Position numbers and translations under genes: made by a program
Source of the DNA: Thiohalobacter thiocyanaticus
GTDB lineage: Bacteria > Pseudomonadota > Gammaproteobacteria > Thiohalobacterales > Thiohalobacteraceae
Reading direction: 5' to 3'
Length of the DNA stretch: 64,000 nt
NCBI RefSeq assembly: GCF_002356355.1
Contig: NZ_AP018052.1
Coordinates: 1,922,001-1,986,000, forward strand
Shown: positions 17,405 to 29,483 of the stretch, one piece after another
How the letters are laid out: each line of letters opens with the position of its first letter
Numbering within the stretch: the first letter of the stretch is position 1
The notes under the pieces: generated by a model
The model's input: the letters and a program-made list of their open reading frames with translations, nothing else
Told to the model about the DNA's origin: nothing
The model's database searches: none

Positions 17405-18436
17405 GTGACGGATAGGGTAGTCATCTCGCTGGATGCCATGGGAGGCGACATCGGCCCCGGGGCCGTGGTGCCTGCAGCAGTCCAGGCGCTGTCGTCCAGT
17501 CCCGCGCTGGAACTCATCCTGGTCGGCGATCAGACCGTCCTCGAGACCCATCTCCAGGCCCATCGCCAGTTGCTGGAATCCGGCCGGCTGCGCCTCCACC
17601 ACGCCAGCGAGGTGGTGGGCATGGACGAGTTGCCCTCGCGGGCGCTGCGTTTCAAGAAGGATTCGTCCATGCGCGTGGCCATCAACCTGGTCAAGGACGG
17701 CACCGCCCAGGCCGCGGTCAGCGCCGGCAACACCGGCGCGCTCATGGCCACGGCGCGTTACCTGCTCAAGACCCTGCCGGGCATCGACCGGCCCGCCATC
17801 CTCACTGCCATTCCCTCGATCCAGGGCCGCACCCTGATGCTGGACCTGGGCGCCAATGTCGACTGCACCGCCGAACACCTGTTCCAGTTCGCCGTCATGG
17901 GTTCGGTGCTCGCCCATGCCGTGGAGGGCATCGAGGCGCCGCGCGTCGGCCTGCTCAATATCGGCGAGGAGGAGATCAAGGGCAACGACCAGGTCAAGGA
18001 AGCCGCGCGCCTGCTGCATGACAGCTCGCTCAACTACATCGGCTTCGTCGAGGGCGATGCCGTCTATACCGGCGATGTGGATGTAGTGGTCTGCGACGGC
18101 TTCATCGGCAATGTGGCGCTCAAGACCAGCGAGGGCGTGGCGAAGATGATCGCCCAGTTCATGCGCGAGGAGTTCAAACGCAATCCGCTGACCCGGCTGG
18201 CCGGGCTGGTCGCGCTGCCGGTGCTGCGCGCCTTCCGGCGCCGGGTCGATCCGCGCAACTACAACGGCGCCAGCCTGCTGGGCCTGCGCGGCATTGTGAT
18301 CAAGAGCCATGGCAGCGCCGATGCCCAGGCCTTTGCCCACGCCATCGAGGTGGCGGTCAAGGAGGTCGACAAGGCGGTCCCCGACCGCATCGACCATCAA
18401 CTGGAAGCCCAATTGACTGAAAGGCAGGCGGTGTGA
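17405..18436 (+). CDS. plsX: Phosphate acyltransferase PlsX
   Basis: 343 aa. Family motifs: [20 protein letters not shown] at the N-terminus, [12 protein letters not shown], and [13 protein letters not shown]. PlsX converts acyl-ACP to acyl-phosphate for phospholipid synthesis. It starts at a GTG. Its last four bases overlap the fabH GTG start (GTGA), which implies translational coupling. Confidence 0.97.
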   Translation: MTDRVVISLDAMGGDIGPGAVVPAAVQALSSSPALELILVGDQTVLETHLQAHRQLLESGRLRLHHASEVVGMDELPSRALRFKKDSSMRVAINLVKDGTAQAAVSAGNTGALMATARYLLKTLPGIDRPAILTAIPSIQGRTLMLDLGANVDCTAEHLFQFAVMGSVLAHAVEGIEAPRVGLLNIGEEEIKGNDQVKEAARLLHDSSLNYIGFVEGDAVYTGDVDVVVCDGFIGNVALKTSEGVAKMIAQFMREEFKRNPLTRLAGLVALPVLRAFRRRVDPRNYNGASLLGLRGIVIKSHGSADAQAFAHAIEVAVKEVDKAVPDRIDHQLEAQLTERQAV

Positions 18437-19401
18437 CCTACGCACGCATCACAGGCACCGGCAGCTATCTGCCCGAGAAGGTGCTGACCAATCACGACCT
18501 GGAGCAGATGGTCGAGACCAACGACCAGTGGATCCGGGAACGCACCGGCATCGAGAAGCGTCACATCGCCGCCGACAACCAGACCACCTGCGATCTGGCC
18601 GAGCAGGCCGCCCGCCGGGCACTGGAAGCCGCCGGACGCAGCACCGACGACATCGATCTCATCATCGTCGCCACCACCACGCCGGACCGGGTCTTTCCCA
18701 GCACCGCCTGCCTGGTGCAGCAGCGCCTGGACATCCACGGCTGCGCGGCCTTCGACGTCCAGGCCGTTTGCACCGGCTTCGTCTACGCCCTGGGCGTGGC
18801 CGACAAGTTCATCCGCACCGGGGCGGCGAAATGCGCCCTGGTGATCGGTGCCGAGACGCTGTCACGCATCATCGACTGGACCGACCGCAGCACCTGCGTG
18901 CTGTTCGGCGACGGCGCCGGGGCGGTGATCCTCGAGGCGAGCGAAGCGCCGGGGATCCTGTCCACGCATCTGCACGCCGACGGCAACTATGAGAGCCTGC
19001 TGACGGTCAACGTGGGCGTCTCCACCCACTTCGATGCCGTGGCAAAGGGCGAGGCCTACATCCATATGAAGGGCAACGAGGTGTTCCGCATGGCCGTGAA
19101 CACCCTCGGTCGCATCGTCGACGAGACGCTGGAAGCGAATCGGATGACCCAGGCCGACGTCGACTGGCTGATCCCGCACCAGGCCAACATCCGCATCATC
19201 AACGCCACCGCGCGCAAACTGAACATGCCGCCGGAACGCGTGGTGGTGACGGTCGACCAGCACGGCAACACCTCGGCCGCCTCGGTGCCGATGGCGCTGG
19301 ACGTGGCCGTGCGCGACGGCCGCATCCAGCGCGGCGAAACGCTGCTGATGGAGGCCTTCGGCGGCGGCTTCACCTGGGGTTCGGCGCTGCTGAAATTTTG
19401 A
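18433..19401 (+). CDS. fabH: 3-oxoacyl-ACP synthase III
   Basis: 322 aa. The catalytic triad is Cys113 ([10 protein letters not shown]), His249 (IPHQANIRI) and Asn279 (GNTSAAS). It condenses acetyl-CoA with malonyl-ACP to start fatty-acid synthesis. The GTG start overlaps the end of plsX. A pair of palindromic repeats separates it from fabD. Confidence 0.97.
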   Translation: MTYARITGTGSYLPEKVLTNHDLEQMVETNDQWIRERTGIEKRHIAADNQTTCDLAEQAARRALEAAGRSTDDIDLIIVATTTPDRVFPSTACLVQQRLDIHGCAAFDVQAVCTGFVYALGVADKFIRTGAAKCALVIGAETLSRIIDWTDRSTCVLFGDGAGAVILEASEAPGILSTHLHADGNYESLLTVNVGVSTHFDAVAKGEAYIHMKGNEVFRMAVNTLGRIVDETLEANRMTQADVDWLIPHQANIRIINATARKLNMPPERVVVTVDQHGNTSAASVPMALDVAVRDGRIQRGETLLMEAFGGGFTWGSALLKF

Positions 19402-19413
19402 ATTGTGAACCAC

Positions 19414-19541
19414 GTAGGTCGGGTTAGCCCGTAAGGGCGTAACCCGACGACACTCCGGCCGTATTCGTTGGGTTACGGGCTATCGCGCCTGACCCAACCT
19501 ACAGCTTGTAGGTCGGGTTGGCCCGAAGGGCGTAACCCGAC
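19414..19541. repeat. One and a half copies of the GTAGGTCGGGTTAG repeat
   Basis: A full palindromic copy (19414-19502) is followed after 5 bp by a left half copy (19508-19541, GTAGGTCGGGTTGGCCCG...). It lies inside the fab gene cluster, between fabH and fabD, where it could form RNA hairpins that lower downstream expression or protect mRNA ends. Confidence 0.85.
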
Positions 19542-19573
19542 AGACACCAGGCATTGAAGTAAATGGATAACGC

Positions 19574-20518
19574 ATGACTGACTTCGATTACACACTGGCC
19601 TACGTCTTCCCCGGCCAGGGCTCGCAGAGCGTGGGCATGCTGGCCGAACTGGCCGCCGCCCATCCCGTGGTGGGAGAGACCTTCGCCGAGGCCTCCGATG
19701 TGCTCGGCTATGACCTGTGGCAGCTCAGCCAGGACGGCCCGGCGGAGCAGCTCAACCAGACCGACCGGACCCAGCCGGCCATGCTCGCCGCCGGGGTGGC
19801 GGTGTGGCGGGTGCTGGCGCAGGCCACCGACAAGCGCCCGGCCATGCTCGCCGGCCACAGCCTGGGCGAATACAGCGCCCTGGTGTGCGCCGGGGTGCTG
19901 GAATTTGCCGCCGCGGTGAAACTGGTCGAGAGCCGTGCCCGGTTCATGCAGGAGGCCGTGCCGGCCGGAGCGGGCGCCATGGCGGCCATCCTCGGCCTGG
20001 ATGACGATGCCGTGCGCGAGGTCTGCCGGCAGGCCGCCGAGGGTGAGGTGGTCGAACCGGTCAATTTCAACGCCCCCGGCCAGGTGGTCATTGCCGGTGG
20101 CGCGGCCGCCGTCGAGCGGGCCGTGACCCAGGCCAAGGCGGCCGGGGCCAGGCGCGCCGTGCCGCTGCCGGTCAGCGTGCCCTCGCACTGCAGCCTGATG
20201 CAGCCGGCGGCCGAGGCCCTGTCCGCCGAACTGGCCCGCACCGACCTGCGCCCGCCCAGCATCGACGTCATCCATAACGTCGATGTGCGCGCCCACAGCG
20301 ATGCCAACGAGATCCGCGAACTGCTCGCCCGCCAGCTGCACAATCCGGTGCGCTGGGTCGAGACCGTCCAGTACATGCAGGCCGAAGGCGTGACCCGGCT
20401 GATCGAATGCGGGCCCGGCAAGGTACTGGCCGGACTGAACAAGCGCATCGCGAAGGAAATGACGGCGCTGCCGGTGTACGATCCGACCAGCCTGGAAGCG
20501 GCGCTGGAACAGATCTGA
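19574..20518 (+). CDS. fabD: Malonyl-CoA:ACP transacylase
   Basis: 314 aa. It contains AYVFPGQGSQSVGM at the N-terminus, the nucleophile Ser96 in AGHSLGEYSALVCAG, and VPSHCSLMQPAA with the catalytic His. It transfers malonyl from CoA to ACP for chain extension. It is bracketed by repeat elements on both sides. Confidence 0.97.
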   Translation: MTDFDYTLAYVFPGQGSQSVGMLAELAAAHPVVGETFAEASDVLGYDLWQLSQDGPAEQLNQTDRTQPAMLAAGVAVWRVLAQATDKRPAMLAGHSLGEYSALVCAGVLEFAAAVKLVESRARFMQEAVPAGAGAMAAILGLDDDAVREVCRQAAEGEVVEPVNFNAPGQVVIAGGAAAVERAVTQAKAAGARRAVPLPVSVPSHCSLMQPAAEALSAELARTDLRPPSIDVIHNVDVRAHSDANEIRELLARQLHNPVRWVETVQYMQAEGVTRLIECGPGKVLAGLNKRIAKEMTALPVYDPTSLEAALEQI

Positions 20519-20548
20519 GGTATGGCCACGCAAGCATGCAATCCTGTT

Positions 20549-20627
20549 GTAGGTCGGGTTAGCCCGAAGGGCGTAACCCGACGTATCCGCCGTGAGTGTC
20601 GGGTTACGCTGCGCTAACCCGACCTAC
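20549..20627. repeat. Palindromic repeat, GTAGGTCGGGTTAG family
   Basis: Complete copy with near-perfect arms (left GTAGGTCGGGTTAGCCCG, right GCTAACCCGACCTAC) between fabD and fabG. Confidence 0.88.
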
Positions 20628-20683
20628 GGCTTGGGGTGGTCATCACAGCTTTTGAATGCAATGCAGGAACAAGGTGATTTGAC

Positions 20684-21427
20684 ATGAGTCTGGACAAACA
20701 CATCGCCCTGGTCACCGGCGCCAGCCGCGGTATCGGCCAGGCCATCGCCCTGACCCTGGGCCGGCGCGGCGCCACCGTGATCGGCACCGCCACCAGCGAC
20801 AACGGTGCGGATGCCATCAGCAACACCTTCTCGAGCGAAGGGATCGAAGGCGCCGGCCGGGTGCTGGACGTCACCGACGCCGGCGGCGTCGATGCCCTGG
20901 TCAAGTCCATCGCAGACGAGTTCGGCACTCCCACCATTCTGGTCAACAATGCCGGCATCACCCGCGACAACCTGCTCATGCGCATGAAGCCGGAGGAGTG
21001 GGACGCGGTGATCGACGCCAATCTCAATTCCGTCTTCCGCCTGTCCCGGGCCTGTCTGCGCGGCATGATGAAGGCCAGACACGGCCGGATCATCAATATC
21101 GCCTCGGTGGTCGGTGTGAGCGGCAACCCGGGCCAGGCCAACTATGCCGCGGCCAAGGCCGGCATGATCGGTTTTGCCAAGTCCCTGGCCCGCGAGGTCG
21201 GCTCACGCGGCATCACCGTCAATACAGTGGCGCCCGGCTTCATCGACACCGACATGACCCGGGCCCTGCCCGAGGACCAGCGCCAGGCACTGCTGAGCAA
21301 CATCCCGCTGGCCCGGCTCGGCGCGGTGGAAGACATTGCCAATGCCGTCGCATTTCTCGCCTCCGACGAAGCCGGCTACATCACGGGCGAGACACTGCAT
21401 GTCAACGGCGGCATGTACATGGCCTGA
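20684..21427 (+). CDS. fabG: 3-oxoacyl-ACP reductase
   Basis: 247 aa SDR enzyme. The NADPH-binding motif is VTGASRGIGQAIALTLG, followed by LVNNAGITRDNLLMRM. The catalytic Tyr154 and Lys158 are in NYAAAKAG. The C-terminus ends GETLHVNGGMYMA, diagnostic of FabG. It reduces 3-oxoacyl-ACP in each elongation cycle. Confidence 0.97.
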   Translation: MSLDKHIALVTGASRGIGQAIALTLGRRGATVIGTATSDNGADAISNTFSSEGIEGAGRVLDVTDAGGVDALVKSIADEFGTPTILVNNAGITRDNLLMRMKPEEWDAVIDANLNSVFRLSRACLRGMMKARHGRIINIASVVGVSGNPGQANYAAAKAGMIGFAKSLAREVGSRGITVNTVAPGFIDTDMTRALPEDQRQALLSNIPLARLGAVEDIANAVAFLASDEAGYITGETLHVNGGMYMA

Positions 21428-21535
21428 CCGTTTTTATAGAAAGTTTTTGTATTACGCTGTTATCTGGAAAGTTGTATCTTGAACCGGCAGGGCGCTGCGG
21501 CGAGGGTCCGCGGGCTGTTCAGACGGGATTTCCGC

Positions 21536-21564
21536 TGGATTAGCCCCAGGCTTTTCACTACAAT
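21536..21564 (+). promoter_or_regulatory. Possible acpP promoter
   Basis: TACAAT (21559-21564) with TGGATT at 17-bp spacing. The -10 is good, the -35 weak. A separate promoter for acpP is expected because ACP is made in great excess over the other fab enzymes. Confidence 0.45.
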
Positions 21565-21608
21565 ACCGCCCGCAGTTTGCTGCCTGAAGTCTCGGAGGAA
21601 AGATTCAC

Positions 21609-21845
21609 ATGAGCAATATTGAAGAACGGGTTAAGAAGATTGTTGTCGAACAGCTGGGTGTGAAGGAAGATGAAGTCACCACGGGTGCTTCCTTCGTAGA
21701 CGATCTGGGCGCAGATTCCCTGGATACCGTCGAACTGGTGATGGCCCTGGAAGAGGAATTCGAATGCGAAATCCCCGACGAGGAAGCCGAGAAGATCACC
21801 ACCGTGCAGCAGGCGATCGACTACATCAACGCCAACCTGGGCTGA
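21609..21845 (+). CDS. acpP: Acyl carrier protein
   Basis: 78 aa, strongly acidic, with phosphopantetheine attachment at Ser37 in [28 protein letters not shown] precedes the ATG. It carries the growing acyl chain for FabD, FabH, FabG and FabF encoded around it. Confidence 0.98.
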   Translation: MSNIEERVKKIVVEQLGVKEDEVTTGASFVDDLGADSLDTVELVMALEEEFECEIPDEEAEKITTVQQAIDYINANLG

Positions 21846-21997
21846 GCGCTCAGGCTGCAATTCAGCGCCGCTGCCACCCTGGTGGCTGCGGCCTTTTAGT
21901 ATTTGCGAATCCCGAAACCCCGCAGGGAATACCCGGAGGCTGAATCCGGCCGAAGGACCATCGGGGTAGACCGATCCCATCTCCAAGAGGCGCTATC

Positions 21998-23242
<1,245 letters not shown>

Positions 23243-23267
23243 GAGTCGGGTCCGCGGGCCGGACGCC

Positions 23268-24644
23268 ATGACGGTTGCGCAATCGCTTTCTTCCGCCACG
23301 CTGCCCGCCGGCTTCGACCTGCTGGCGCTGCACGAGGCCTTTCCCGAGCGTTATCCCTTCCTGCTGGAAAGCGCCCTCAGCGGCACGCAGGGGCGCTATG
23401 ACATCCTGTTCGCCTTTCCGGGCGAGACCCTGACGCTGCAGGCCCCGGGGCAATTGCAGGGCCCGGCCGCCGAATCCGCCAGCGGCTTTCTCCCGGCACT
23501 GGATGCCTGGTGGCGGGAAGCGGGCGGCCGCGACGACACGGCCGGTCTGCCCTTCAACGGCGGCTGGTTCCTGTTGCTGGGCTACGAACTGGCCCAGGAG
23601 GTCGAGCCGGTACTGCAACTCAGCCGAGCGCCGCACATGCCCTTCATCGCCACCGCCGTGCGCTGCCCGGCGGCGGTGATCGCCGACCGGCGCGACGGCA
23701 GCCTCCAGCTGGTAAGCGAATCCGATCCCGGCCTGGTACGGGTGATGCGCGAGGATATCGAACAGGCCGCCGCCCGCCCGCCGCCGGCCGCCGTGCCGCT
23801 GACGCTGTCGGGACAGACCGAGGAGGCCCCGCAGCATTATCTCGATGCGGTGGAACGCACTCTCGGCTACATTCGTGACGGCGATGTATTCCAGGTCAAC
23901 CTGTCGCGTCTGTGGACCGCGGAGCTCGGCCAGCCGGTCACCCCCGCCGCACTCTACCGACGTCTGCGCGACCGCAATCCCGGCCCCTTCAACGGCCTGG
24001 CGGTATTCCCCGACTACGCCGTGATCAGCTCCTCGCCGGAACGTCTGGTGGAGGTGCGCGGCCGCCGGGTGAGCACGCGGCCCATCGCCGGCACCCGGCC
24101 GCGCGGACAGGGGGAGCAGGACCGTGAACTGTCGGACGAGTTGCTCGGCCACCCCAAGGAACGTGCCGAGCACATCATGCTCATCGATCTGGAACGCAAT
24201 GACCTGGGGCGGGTCTGCCGGCCCGGCAGCATCGAGGTCGACGAGTTGATGCAGCTGGAGTCCTATGCCCATGTGCATCATATCGTCTCCAACATCCAGG
24301 GCGAGCTGCGCCCGGAGATCACGCCGGGCGAGGTGATCCGGGCGGTCTATCCCGGCGGCACCATCACCGGCTGTCCCAAGGTGCGCTGCATGCAGATCAT
24401 CGCCGAACTCGAGGCCGGGGGGCGCGGCGCCTATACCGGCGCCATGGGTTATCTGAACCGCAATGGCGACATGGACCTGAACATCCTCATCCGTACCATC
24501 GAGCAGCGGGACCGCAGGCTGTATTGGCGCGCCGGCGCCGGCATCGTCTCGGATTCCAGGCCACAGCAGGAACTGGAGGAAACCCGCGCCAAGGCCCGCG
24601 GCCTGGTGCTGGCGCTGGAAAACACGCCCGAGGACGCGGCATGA
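23268..24644 (+). CDS. pabB: Aminodeoxychorismate synthase component I
   Basis: 458 aa. The chorismate-binding domain has YLDAVERTLGYIRDGDVFQVN, RPIAGTRPRG, KERAEHIMLIDLERNDLGRV, and the C-terminal YPGGTITGCPKVRCMQIIAELE. The PIAG motif argues for PabB rather than anthranilate synthase TrpE (PIAGT also occurs in TrpE, but the gene order decides). The enzyme makes 4-amino-4-deoxychorismate for folate synthesis. Its stop overlaps the pabC start (ATGA). Confidence 0.9.
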   Translation: MTVAQSLSSATLPAGFDLLALHEAFPERYPFLLESALSGTQGRYDILFAFPGETLTLQAPGQLQGPAAESASGFLPALDAWWREAGGRDDTAGLPFNGGWFLLLGYELAQEVEPVLQLSRAPHMPFIATAVRCPAAVIADRRDGSLQLVSESDPGLVRVMREDIEQAAARPPPAAVPLTLSGQTEEAPQHYLDAVERTLGYIRDGDVFQVNLSRLWTAELGQPVTPAALYRRLRDRNPGPFNGLAVFPDYAVISSSPERLVEVRGRRVSTRPIAGTRPRGQGEQDRELSDELLGHPKERAEHIMLIDLERNDLGRVCRPGSIEVDELMQLESYAHVHHIVSNIQGELRPEITPGEVIRAVYPGGTITGCPKVRCMQIIAELEAGGRGAYTGAMGYLNRNGDMDLNILIRTIEQRDRRLYWRAGAGIVSDSRPQQELEETRAKARGLVLALENTPEDAA

Positions 24645-25468
24645 GCGGAATCGAGTCGGCCTGGATCAACGGCGAGGCGCAGACGCGGATCGATGTACAT
24701 GACCGCGGACTGCAGTTCGGCGACGGCCTGTTCGAAACCCTGGCCGTCATCGATGGCCGCATCATGCACTGGGAACGCCACCGGGCACGGCTCATGCGCG
24801 GCTGCCAGCGTCTGGGACTGCCCGAACCGCCCCGGGAACAACTCGAGCGGGAGCTGCAGACGGCCGCCGCCGACCAGCCGCGGGCGGTGCTGAAACTGCT
24901 GTACACCTGCGGTTGTTCGCTGCGCGGCTATGCCCGCCCGGACGACATCCGAGCGCAGCGTGTCCTGCTGCGCTCGGCCTGGCCGGCGGGGCTGGAAAGG
25001 CACAGTCCCGCCGGCCTGCGTATAATCTGGTGCCGGCACCGGCTGGCCAGCCAGCCGCGGCTCGCCGGCATCAAGCATCTCAACCGGCTGGACCAGGTCC
25101 TCGCCCGCGCCGAGTGGCAGGACCCGGAGATCAACGAGGGCCTGTTGCGTGACCAGGACGGTCACGTCATCGAGGGTGTTGCCAGCAATCTGTTCCTGGT
25201 ACGCAACGGCGTGCTCCACACCCCACGGCTGGACAACTGCGGCGTGGCGGGCGTGATGCGCGAGCATCTGATGGCAAGCGCGCGCGCGGCAGGCATCGAA
25301 GTAATGGAAAGCTGTATGGACGAGAATGACGTGACCGGCGCGGATGAACTGTTCCTGTGCAACAGCCTGATGGGAATGCGCCCGGTCGCCCGGCTTGCCG
25401 GGCAGCGTTATGAAACCGGCCCCGTAACCCGGCGCCTGCTGTCGCTGATGAATCCGGAATCTGCATAA
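24641..25468 (+). CDS. pabC: Aminodeoxychorismate lyase
   Basis: 275 aa class IV PLP enzyme. It starts at the ATG overlapping the pabB stop. Signatures are DVHDRGLQFGDGLFETLAV near the N-terminus, the PLP lysine in LAGIKHLNRLDQVLAR, and the C-terminal ADELFLCNSLMGMRPVA. It releases pyruvate from aminodeoxychorismate to give 4-aminobenzoate, the step after PabB. The adjacency to mltG is the same as in E. coli. Confidence 0.95.
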   Translation: MSGIESAWINGEAQTRIDVHDRGLQFGDGLFETLAVIDGRIMHWERHRARLMRGCQRLGLPEPPREQLERELQTAAADQPRAVLKLLYTCGCSLRGYARPDDIRAQRVLLRSAWPAGLERHSPAGLRIIWCRHRLASQPRLAGIKHLNRLDQVLARAEWQDPEINEGLLRDQDGHVIEGVASNLFLVRNGVLHTPRLDNCGVAGVMREHLMASARAAGIEVMESCMDENDVTGADELFLCNSLMGMRPVARLAGQRYETGPVTRRLLSLMNPESA

Positions 25469-25473
25469 CACGC

Positions 25474-26511
25474 ATGGCTGTCAACGCGGGAAAATCCGTT
25501 CTCCATCGGCCGCTGGTGCTGATGCTGCTGACGCTCGCGATCGCCGTCGCCGGGGCAATCGGCTGGCTGTATCTGGACTACCAGCGGTTCCTGCGCACGC
25601 CGCTGGCACTGGACAGCGAGGGCCGGAACCTGGAGGTCAGGCCGGGCCAGAGCCTGTCCGGCCTGGCCTGGCAGCTGCACGAGGAGGGCCTGCTGGCGCA
25701 TCCGCGTTATCTCGCCCTGCTGGGACGGATCAGCGGCGAGGCCGGGCGCATCCAGGCCGGGGAGTTCCATATCCCCGCCGGGGCCACACCGGGCCAGCTG
25801 CTGCACATACTCACCAGCGGGCGGGTGGTGCAGTATCCGGTTACCCTGATCGCGGGCTGGACCATCCAGCAGCTGCGTGCCCACCTGGCCGAGCAGCCGT
25901 TTCTCGACCACACCCTGGATGGCGTTGATGATGCCGAACTGATGCAGCGCCTGGAGCGGCCTGGACAGCACCCCGAGGGCTGGTTTCTGCCCGACACCTA
26001 CCATTTCCCGCGCGGTACCCGTGATATTGTAGTCCTGCGCCGCGCCCTCCAGGCCATGGAGCGGCACCTGGAGCAGAATTGGGAGCGCCGTCGTCCGGAC
26101 CTGCCGCTGGATTCGCCCTACGAGGCATTGATTCTGGCCTCGATCGTGGAAAAGGAAACCGGTATCCCCGAGGAACGGGCCCGCATCGCCGGCGTTTTCG
26201 TCCGGCGGCTGGAGCGGGGCATGCGGCTGCAGACCGACCCCACGGTGATCTACGGCATGGGCGATGCCTTCGACGGCAACATCCGGCGCCGTGATCTGCG
26301 CACCGACACCCCGTACAATACCTATACCCGCGGGGGGCTGCCGCCCACACCCATCGCCCTGCCCAGTGCCGAGGCGGTCACGGCCGTGATGCACCCGGCC
26401 GCAGGCGAGGCCTTGTATTTTGTTTCCCGCGGCGATGGCAGTCATGTCTTTTCCGCCACGTTGCAAGAACACAACCGGGCGGTACGCCGCTATCAGCTGA
26501 ACCGTCCCTGA
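25474..26511 (+). CDS. mltG: Endolytic murein transglycosylase MltG
   Basis: 345 aa, formerly YceG. One N-terminal membrane anchor (VLMLLTLAIAVAGAIGWLYL), a LysM-like region, then the catalytic domain with the conserved glutamate in LASIVEKETGIPEERARIAGVF, and QTDPTVIYG, YNTYTRGGLPPTPIALPS and EALYFVSRGDGSHVF. It cuts glycan strands to set their length. It follows pabC after 5 bp. Confidence 0.96.
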   Translation: MAVNAGKSVLHRPLVLMLLTLAIAVAGAIGWLYLDYQRFLRTPLALDSEGRNLEVRPGQSLSGLAWQLHEEGLLAHPRYLALLGRISGEAGRIQAGEFHIPAGATPGQLLHILTSGRVVQYPVTLIAGWTIQQLRAHLAEQPFLDHTLDGVDDAELMQRLERPGQHPEGWFLPDTYHFPRGTRDIVVLRRALQAMERHLEQNWERRRPDLPLDSPYEALILASIVEKETGIPEERARIAGVFVRRLERGMRLQTDPTVIYGMGDAFDGNIRRRDLRTDTPYNTYTRGGLPPTPIALPSAEAVTAVMHPAAGEALYFVSRGDGSHVFSATLQEHNRAVRRYQLNRP

Positions 26512-26543
26512 GCGCCGCCCGAGCTTCAGAGTTGATTGAGAGC

Positions 26544-27302
26544 ATGCAGACCATACTGATCAAGTTGTGCCTGATGTTGTGCCTGGCGACTCCCGCCGGC
26601 GTGCTGCGCGCCGAATCCGCTGCAACCGGAGGTGAGGCGGCAACCGAAGCGGCCCCGGTCGACGAGACGAGCGGCTTCGAACAGGAGCTGCTCGACCCCT
26701 ACGTCATCACGCCGCAACAGAAGGCGCGCCTGGATGCCGAGCGCGAATCCGGCCGCCGTCACGCCGACCCCGATGCCGCGGCGGCACGGGATGCGGCACC
26801 CGCGCAGACGGACACGGCGCCGGCCGCGGAATCCAGGGGTGAATCGGCACAGCCCGCTGTCCGCCCCGAACTGCACCCGCTGATCCGTTCCTTCCTCGAA
26901 TCGCGCTACGGCCAGGAGCACTGCAGCGCGCCCAGCTACTGCGAGAACCTGGTCGAACTGCAATGCGTGAAGGACGGTGATGGTCCCATCTACTACTACA
27001 ACAACGACAACGGCAGGCTGCTGATGACCTGCGGGCGTGCCTGCCTCGATCCCGACCCCTACGACGAGCGTGACTGCAAGAAGTGTCCTTATATCCCCTG
27101 GGTGGATTGCCAGGAACGGGCCTGGCGCGAGGAGCAGGAGCGGTTGCGCCGCGCCCGGGAGGAGGAAATCGCGCAGCTCGAAGCCGAGGCGAGCGAACGA
27201 CAGGCGCGCGAGACGGAAATCCTCAAACAGATCGATGCCATCGAACAGGACTGCAATGCGCGCATTCGGGAACTGCAGCGCGAACTCGACTCACTGCAAT
27301 GA
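26544..27302 (+). CDS. Secreted Cys-rich protein with C-terminal coiled coil, unknown
   Basis: 252 aa from the ATG at 26544. A signal peptide (LIKLCLMLCLATPAGVLRAES) leads to a low-complexity Ala/Glu linker, then a compact region with eight or nine cysteines (HCSAPSYCENLVELQC, MTCGRACLDPDPYDERDCKKC, WVDC), and finally a long Glu/Arg/Gln helix (about 190-252) likely to be a coiled coil. It is presumably exported to the periplasm with disulfides. I do not recognise the family. It lies 17 bp upstream of gltA. Confidence 0.7.
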   Translation: MQTILIKLCLMLCLATPAGVLRAESAATGGEAATEAAPVDETSGFEQELLDPYVITPQQKARLDAERESGRRHADPDAAAARDAAPAQTDTAPAAESRGESAQPAVRPELHPLIRSFLESRYGQEHCSAPSYCENLVELQCVKDGDGPIYYYNNDNGRLLMTCGRACLDPDPYDERDCKKCPYIPWVDCQERAWREEQERLRRAREEEIAQLEAEASERQARETEILKQIDAIEQDCNARIRELQRELDSLQ

Positions 27303-27319
27303 GCGCCAGGGGATAAACC

Positions 27320-28627
<1,308 letters not shown>

Positions 28628-28645
28628 ATCGACCGGGCGGGGAAC

Positions 28646-28659
28646 TTGATGCGAATCAA
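28646..28659 (+). promoter_or_regulatory. FNR/ANR box
   Basis: TTGATGCGAATCAA matches the FNR consensus TTGATNNNNATCAA at all ten specified positions. Its centre (28652.5) is about 42 bp before the start site predicted from TAATCT at 28683-28688, the position of class II FNR-activated promoters. Confidence 0.85.
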
Positions 28660-28682
28660 GGTGACAGGACGGTAGGCGGGGC

Positions 28683-28688
28683 TAATCT
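28683..28688 (+). promoter_or_regulatory. -10 element of the FNR-type promoter
   Basis: TAATCT, with start site near 28695, correctly placed relative to the FNR box. There is no good -35, as expected of an activator-dependent promoter. The leader contains the palindrome CGGAGATCTCCG (28711-28722), which includes the ribosome site of the next gene. Confidence 0.65.
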
Positions 28689-28723
28689 CTGGCTCACACT
28701 CAGAGACTACCGGAGATCTCCGC

Positions 28724-28948
28724 ATGAACCTGCGTCGCTGGCTGCGGCCCTTTCTGCACCTCAACATCCTGGCCGGGCTGCTGGCCTTCGCCGGGCTGGC
28801 CCTGTACCAGGCCCTCGGCGGCATGGCCGGCGCCACTCCCCTGAACCTGGCGGTAGCGGCCCTGTTCTACAGCTACCTGTTCTGGCTGGCCGAGATCTTC
28901 AGCCGTCCCGCGACGGCAACCGACGGGCGCCGTTCAGGTTCTGTTTAA
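28724..28948 (+). CDS. Small two-span membrane protein, FNR-type promoter
   Basis: 74 aa. A basic start (MNLRRWLRPFLHLN) is followed by two hydrophobic segments (ILAGLLAFAGLALYQALGG and NLAVAALFYSYLFWLAEIF) and a short polar tail. The GGAG ribosome site sits 8 bp before the ATG. Family not recognised. The upstream FNR box suggests it is made when oxygen is low, perhaps as a small subunit or helper for a respiratory complex; this is inference. Cytochrome c5 is encoded next. Confidence 0.7.
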   Translation: MNLRRWLRPFLHLNILAGLLAFAGLALYQALGGMAGATPLNLAVAALFYSYLFWLAEIFSRPATATDGRRSGSV

Positions 28949-29108
28949 CCTGGCCCTGCTAGGCTCACTGGAACTCGGGCAGAAATTAATTTCATCCATG
29001 GATAAAATCGTTGTATCAATAAGTTATCTTTGAAACCCGACCTATTCGGAGTATATTTGACGGATTCGCATCCGGTGTGTTGACCCCAAACTACAGGAGA
29101 ATACCGAA

Positions 29109-29417
29109 ATGAAGAAGCTGATCATCACAGCCCTGGCGGGCGCAATGGCAGCAAGCAGCGGACTGGCGCTGGCCGAGCGCGGCGGCAAGGAAATCTATGA
29201 CAGCAAGTGCTTTGCCTGCCACAGCACCGGTGCCGCCGGTGCCCCCAAGGTCGGCGACGCCGCCGCCTGGGCCCCGCGCATCGAGCAGGGCATGGACACC
29301 CTGATGAAGCACGCAAAGGAAGGCCTGAATGCCATGCCGCCCATGGGCACCTGCATGGACTGCAGCGACGCCGAAATGCAAGCGGCTGTGGAGTACATCA
29401 TCGAGCAGTCCCAGTAA
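29109..29417 (+). CDS. Cytochrome c5-like monohaem protein
   Basis: 102 aa with a clean Sec signal peptide (LIITALAGAMAASSGLALA). The haem site is CFACH, the methionine ligand is probably in NAMPPMGTC, and the two extra cysteines in GTCMDCSD form the disulfide typical of cytochromes c5. It is a soluble periplasmic electron carrier. AGGAG lies before the ATG. A rho-independent terminator follows 27 bp after the stop codon. Confidence 0.93.
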   Translation: MKKLIITALAGAMAASSGLALAERGGKEIYDSKCFACHSTGAAGAPKVGDAAAWAPRIEQGMDTLMKHAKEGLNAMPPMGTCMDCSDAEMQAAVEYIIEQSQ

Positions 29418-29444
29418 GACCGATCCACAGTCTGACGGATCCGG

Positions 29445-29476
29445 AACCGGGCATCGTGCCCGGTTTTGTATTTTTT
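29445..29476 (+). terminator. Rho-independent terminator after cytochrome c5
   Basis: The stem AACCGGGCA / TGCCCGGTT with loop TCG is followed by TTGTATTTTTT. Confidence 0.9.
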
Positions 29477-29483
29477 AACCCCC

